From the NCBI GenBank assembly GCA_963678675.1, contig OY783198.1, forward strand, positions 811,001-875,000: a DNA stretch of 64,000 nucleotides, in the 5' to 3' direction. The notes below the pieces were generated by a model that saw nothing but the letters and a program-made list of their open reading frames with translations, searched no databases and was not told the DNA's origin. The position numbers and the translations under genes are program-made. Shown piece by piece: positions 60,711 through 64,000 of this stretch. The stretch is from Xiphydria camelus (lineage: Eukaryota > Arthropoda > Insecta > Hymenoptera > Xiphydriidae). How positions within the stretch are numbered: position 1 is the first letter of the stretch; each line of letters begins with the position of its first letter.

Positions 60711-61570
60711 CTGTCGCGAATTATTTTACAGTGGGAATTACACAGCGCGGGGAAAGCGAGGGCGAGAAGCTCGCGCGACGGGATCGCTCCCGGTTCGTTC
60801 GAGCGAACTCGTTCCCTCCACCCCACTCCCGTTGCCTCACGAAATCTAATCGCGATAATGGAAAAAGCTGCGCGCCGACGAGACGGCCGACGACGATTCG
60901 CGTGCAAACTCACCTGCGTGTAGATGCAGTCGACGCTGCGATTCTCCTCGCTCGGCCAGTCGTCCTCGACGACTTCGACGAGCCCGCCAACGCCGTCCAA
61001 GTTTTGCGCGCTGCGGTACCGCCTCGGTGGCTCGGGCCAATCGAGGATGTTCAGTCGATCGGGATCCGCGCGACTTCCTCTCGTACGAGGAGCGGGATCG
61101 GGTAGAGACGGCGGGACGGAGCGACGGTCGCAGGCCCACGGATCGTAGCCCGAATTCGTATTGAGTCCGTCGCAGGATCCGTTGAGATGCTGCTGACTCT
61201 TCGACAGCCTGAAGCGTGACCGCGATAAATCGTCGTGGTCGGGTGTCGAATCGAGAAAGATTTTTTGTCCCGGCGCGCCGCGGTTACGCCAAGGCGTGCG
61301 CAATTATCGCGACAATTGAGTACCAAGGACCGCGCGCGTCTCGAGACCGACCTGTCCTTCAAGAAGTTGCGGTCTATGAGCTTCGCCCTGGGTATCAGCT
61401 GCTGCCTCCTACGCGCGTCGAAGGGTTCGCCCAGCCGAAGGTATCGCGCCTCGCGATCCCGTCGATCGTCCTCGGACACGACCGCCAAACTTCTCGTGCG
61501 CTTCAGAAGTTTCCTCCTGTCCGGATCGCTCGGAGTTTGCCCTCCGAAGTTCTCTTGGCGACCGCCCTCT
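57900..61570 (-). CDS. Unrecognised large, mostly disordered acidic/Ser-rich protein; 5' end missing, at least 1,107 residues
   Basis: Three exons join in frame on the - strand: 61570-61352, 61208-60914 and 60710-57900, with introns of 143 and 203 bp. The protein is dominated by Ser/Glu/Arg/Asp linkers with acidic tracts near 58640 and 58200. More ordered, probably conserved islands lie between them: LDSILREDEDTELEYFDVLN at 60621-60680, RYKIIKSDMFSKNMFG to DNNVVIIEP at 59355-59525, FFYHPVRVNRELIDEELPDP at 59130-59180, KHKVMRYLHNWD near 58740, and YYGGKVVDTCNAPLISPM to IGRVLRND at 58440-58555. Four short FE motifs occur. No transmembrane segment, signal peptide or catalytic domain is visible. 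It may be a cytoskeletal or scaffold protein, but that is a guess. Exons upstream of 61570 are needed and were not found. Confidence 0.8.
60914..61208 (-). CDS. Unrecognised protein, second exon found
   Basis: The acceptor CTTCAG/G completes the split arginine codon. The exon encodes LSKSQQHLNGSCDGLNTNSG, a Pro- and Arg-rich stretch, and EDDWPSEENRSVDCIYTQ, and ends at CAG/GTGAGT in phase 0. The donor is consensus. The acceptor lacks a strong pyrimidine tract, so the 5' boundary is the least certain of this gene. Confidence 0.75.
61352..61570 (-). CDS. Unrecognised protein, most upstream exon found
   Basis: The acceptor has a fine pyrimidine tract (TTCTCTCAATTTTCCGCAG). The first base completes a codon begun in a missing upstream exon. 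The exon encodes KLLKRTRSLAVVSEDD, a basic serine site followed by acidic residues, and then RRQQLIPRAKLIDRNFLKD. It ends in AG before GTCGGT. The donor is less typical but the phase fits the next exon exactly. Confidence 0.7.
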
Positions 61571-64000
61571 CTGCGGAAAATTGAGAGAAGGATGAGTGTG
61601 TGAAGATGGAGGGAAAAAAAAGTGGGAGGAGACGCGAGGTCTCCTGATCCGGCGAATGAAGATCGAGGACGGCGAAGCACAGGTGGGATCGGCGATCATA
61701 CGCATACCTGTATACACAGCGAGAGCATCGCGATTTTTCGGTCACGGGACCGTGAATCATCTCTCGGTATACGACTTGTCTATCTTCGCCGCGGACGGAA
61801 AAAAAAACGGCTGTAATTCACGAGTCTCGCGAATCGCGATAATTGCCGTCGTAAACATTTGGCAAGAGGCGTCTAATGACAGGCGCGAGAAGACTGCTGC
61901 GCGTTGCGCGACGCCGAACGGGTGAAAGACGAGGGAGGAAGAGAGGAGACGCGCGCGTTTCTCTCGCGTGGTTCGTTTTCATTCCGAGTTCATCGAGCGG
62001 GGAAAGTTCCCGGCTGTACATATGCATCGAGCGTAATACGACTCCGCAAATGAACGCCATCCCCGATTGGACCTCGAGAAAGTCCGTAAAAAATGAATAA
62101 AAGCAAAAAAGCTCGTGCCTTCGATCGGCGGGACAAAACGTCGAAGCACTTTGATGCGAAAGCACGAAAAGTCGTGAGAACGTAAATATTTGCGGATACG
62201 AGACCGTGTGTGTATCGATCGTCCACGCATGTTGCGTTCGCGCGCGCCTCATTCGGTAAATTAATACGGAAATAAACACGCGTGATATCTCAAGGAACTG
62301 TACGGAGCGATCCTCGAGGCGGTCCATCGGTTCTATCGACTTTGACGTCACACGTAACGAATTGAGGAAATACGCGGCGCCGTAAAAACGCCGCGTACTT
62401 AAAGCGACCCGCTCGTATTTCGTTTCACGTAATTGCGTCGTCCGTACAATCGAGTGTCTGCGGTTTACGCGAGACGCGTTACGAGCGGAGAGAAGCGCGC
62501 GACAGTGACATAGCGCCGCGCTGCAAAGTCCACGAGTTGTTTTGCGCGTACGGCCGAATATCAGAGCCAGGACCGGCTTTTTATGTTTAACGGTCGGGCT
62601 GCTCCGAAACGAAAATAAATGCTATTTTTCATACATACGAGTATGTAGATATATATTCCGAATGATCGTGACGAGAATTACGTTGCATCTATACACATGA
62701 TGGAGGGATTCCACGTGAGAGTAAAAATGCCGCAATACGTAGATCCGCGTACGCGACTCGGAAGTGCGAGAACGTACGTCACATCGTATTGCGCGAGCCC
62801 GTCCAAAGCCCGAAGAACTTTACAGCGCGACTCGCCTGGACGGATTAATCCTTCCAGAAAAAATATTCCTTCGGGAGGACTTTCGAGCGGTATGGAAAAA
62901 TCGTCGAGTCATCAACGTCAACACGGATCAGACTGTGCACTCGAAAATCGACGTCGCTCTAATTTTTCGTATTCACAAGTCCCTTCTCCGCTTGCCGACT
63001 CCTCCGTACTTACGATCCTCACTCTCGGCGCGCTGCGCGATCAAAGTCGAGGAGGGTCGAAAGCCGCGGAGGTCGAGAAGGAGGACGACACGAAAGTAAG
63101 AGTGCATCGTAAACAGGAGGAGTCGACTTTTTCTACGGAGTTCGGACTGCCAGGTGTATAGTAGATATATGAGGTCTACCTGCGTAACGGAATCCTCCGC
63201 GAGACGGAAGACGCGCGTACGAGGGAACGAGCGCAAAAACGCGACGCTCGAGATGGGCAAAAAGTGTGGGAGCCACGCGAGCGGGCTTGAACGCCCATTA
63301 ATTGGAGCGTCAAGACTGCCGAATCGGCGCTATCGAAAATCCTCCCTTTCTTTCGCTCTTCTTCATTAGGGGAGAGTTGCCTATATTGAACCGGTACCTA
63401 AATTGAACCTCCTGGCTATTAGAAAATGAGTATTTATACTGATTCCAGAGATTTCGATTATTTTCAAAATGTAAAGCGCTGATTCCAAAAAGCATGCACT
63501 CTTATTAACACATATACCCTATATATGGACTATATCTGAAAGGAAATATCAAATATTAACGATTTTATGTACGAGAACATTTTTTCTTTTCATGAAAAAT
63601 CATCGATAACTCGGCGAACCTCTAAGATTTCCTCAATAAGTGCATGATTTTTGGAATCAGCGCTTATAAGATGTTGACAAAAATCGAAATCTCTGGAATC
63701 GAACTCTCGACCATCCTATCTTGTGTATTTTTTCGCGTTGATTACGAAAATCATCAATATATTGAGGAAATCTCAAAGGAACACCAAGATATCCATGACT
63801 CTTTTATGAAAAAATAATTTTTCCGAACATAAAATCGCTGATATCTCACATTTCTTTTGAGATATGGACCTGATAACCATGATTTTCGTAATCAGCGCGA
63901 AAAAATACATCGGATAGGGTGGTCGAGAGATCGATTTTAGAGATTTCAATTTTTGCGAAAAATTGAAAAAATCTAAGGCATACCCCTTAGATTTTTCGCA
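61571..64000. other. Region upstream of the most 5' exon found for the - strand gene
   Basis: An intron of the 57900-61570 gene must begin here. I could not place another exon: frames on the - strand at 61818-62351 lack a usable donor and resemble nothing. From 63440 to the edge the sequence is the palindromic repeat family. A short direct repeat (CCTATATTGAACC, CCTAAATTGAACC) lies at 63380-63409. Confidence 0.6.
63440..64000. repeat. Palindromic repeat units running off the right edge
   Basis: A diverged unit (63440-63667) is followed by a well-conserved one (about 63668-63986) with landmarks TCGAAATCTCTGGAATCGAA, ACCATCCTATCTTGTG and GATTACGAAAATCAT, closing with their inverted copies. At 63987 the next unit starts (TTAGATTTTTCGCA) and is cut by the window end, so this is again a tandem arrangement. 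Confidence 0.85.

Noticed and set aside
61818..62351. Possible upstream exon of the unrecognised - strand gene
   Set aside because: It lacks an ATG start and a donor of the phase required by the exon at 61570, and its sequence resembles nothing in the rest of the protein.
1..64000. Frequent TACCTA/TAGGTA words across the window
   Set aside because: By eye the number is about what is expected for a hexamer and its complement in 64 kb, so I see no enrichment.

Overview
The window is nuclear DNA of an insect, most likely a hymenopteran. This is inferred from the animal exon–intron structure with GT–AG introns, the metazoan proteins encoded, the CpG-rich background with AT-rich repeat islands, and many short inverted-repeat elements. 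There are no bacterial-type operons, no rRNA or tRNA that I can see, and no CRISPR array. The species cannot be fixed from the sequence alone.

Two genes are secure and a third is secure in part. (1) A complete twelve-exon heparan sulfate N-deacetylase/N-sulfotransferase gene (NDST; the fly orthologue is sulfateless) lies on the + strand at 1029-33961. It predicts 887 residues, and every exon junction keeps the reading frame. The first two introns are about 16 kb and 11 kb; the last ten exons are packed into under 6 kb. (2) A divergent Amt-type ammonium transporter with no intron in its coding region lies on the - strand at 37275-39428. It has 717 residues, about 11 membrane segments, both pore histidines and a long disordered tail. 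It is tail-to-tail with NDST. (3) The 3' part of a - strand gene at 57900-61570 encodes at least 1,107 residues of a mostly disordered, acidic and serine-rich protein that I do not recognise. Its 5' exons were not found.

The remaining DNA is introns and intergenic space. It holds several repeat families: a palindromic element of about 300 bp in a three-copy tandem array (13203-14000), running again off the right edge (63440-64000), with diverged pieces elsewhere; foldback or MITE-like elements at 9179-9480, 20362-20507, 36096-36207 and 45544-45770; a 296-bp tandem duplication with CACGTG boxes at 22150-22738; a long hairpin at 53642-53770; and GA/CT microsatellites. A possible first coding exon (40435-40539, +) sits head-to-head with the Amt-like gene in a CpG-rich stretch. 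Two weaker exon candidates (48940-49092 and 56085-56210) might belong to the same or another unrecognised gene.

Functionally, NDST acts in the Golgi on heparan sulfate chains and the Amt-like protein belongs in a cell membrane. Nothing in the sequence links the three genes in one pathway. I found no clear new biological system. The most unusual items are the Amt-like protein, which keeps the twin histidines but appears to lack the phenylalanine gate, the unrecognised protein with four short FE motifs, and the palindromic repeat family.
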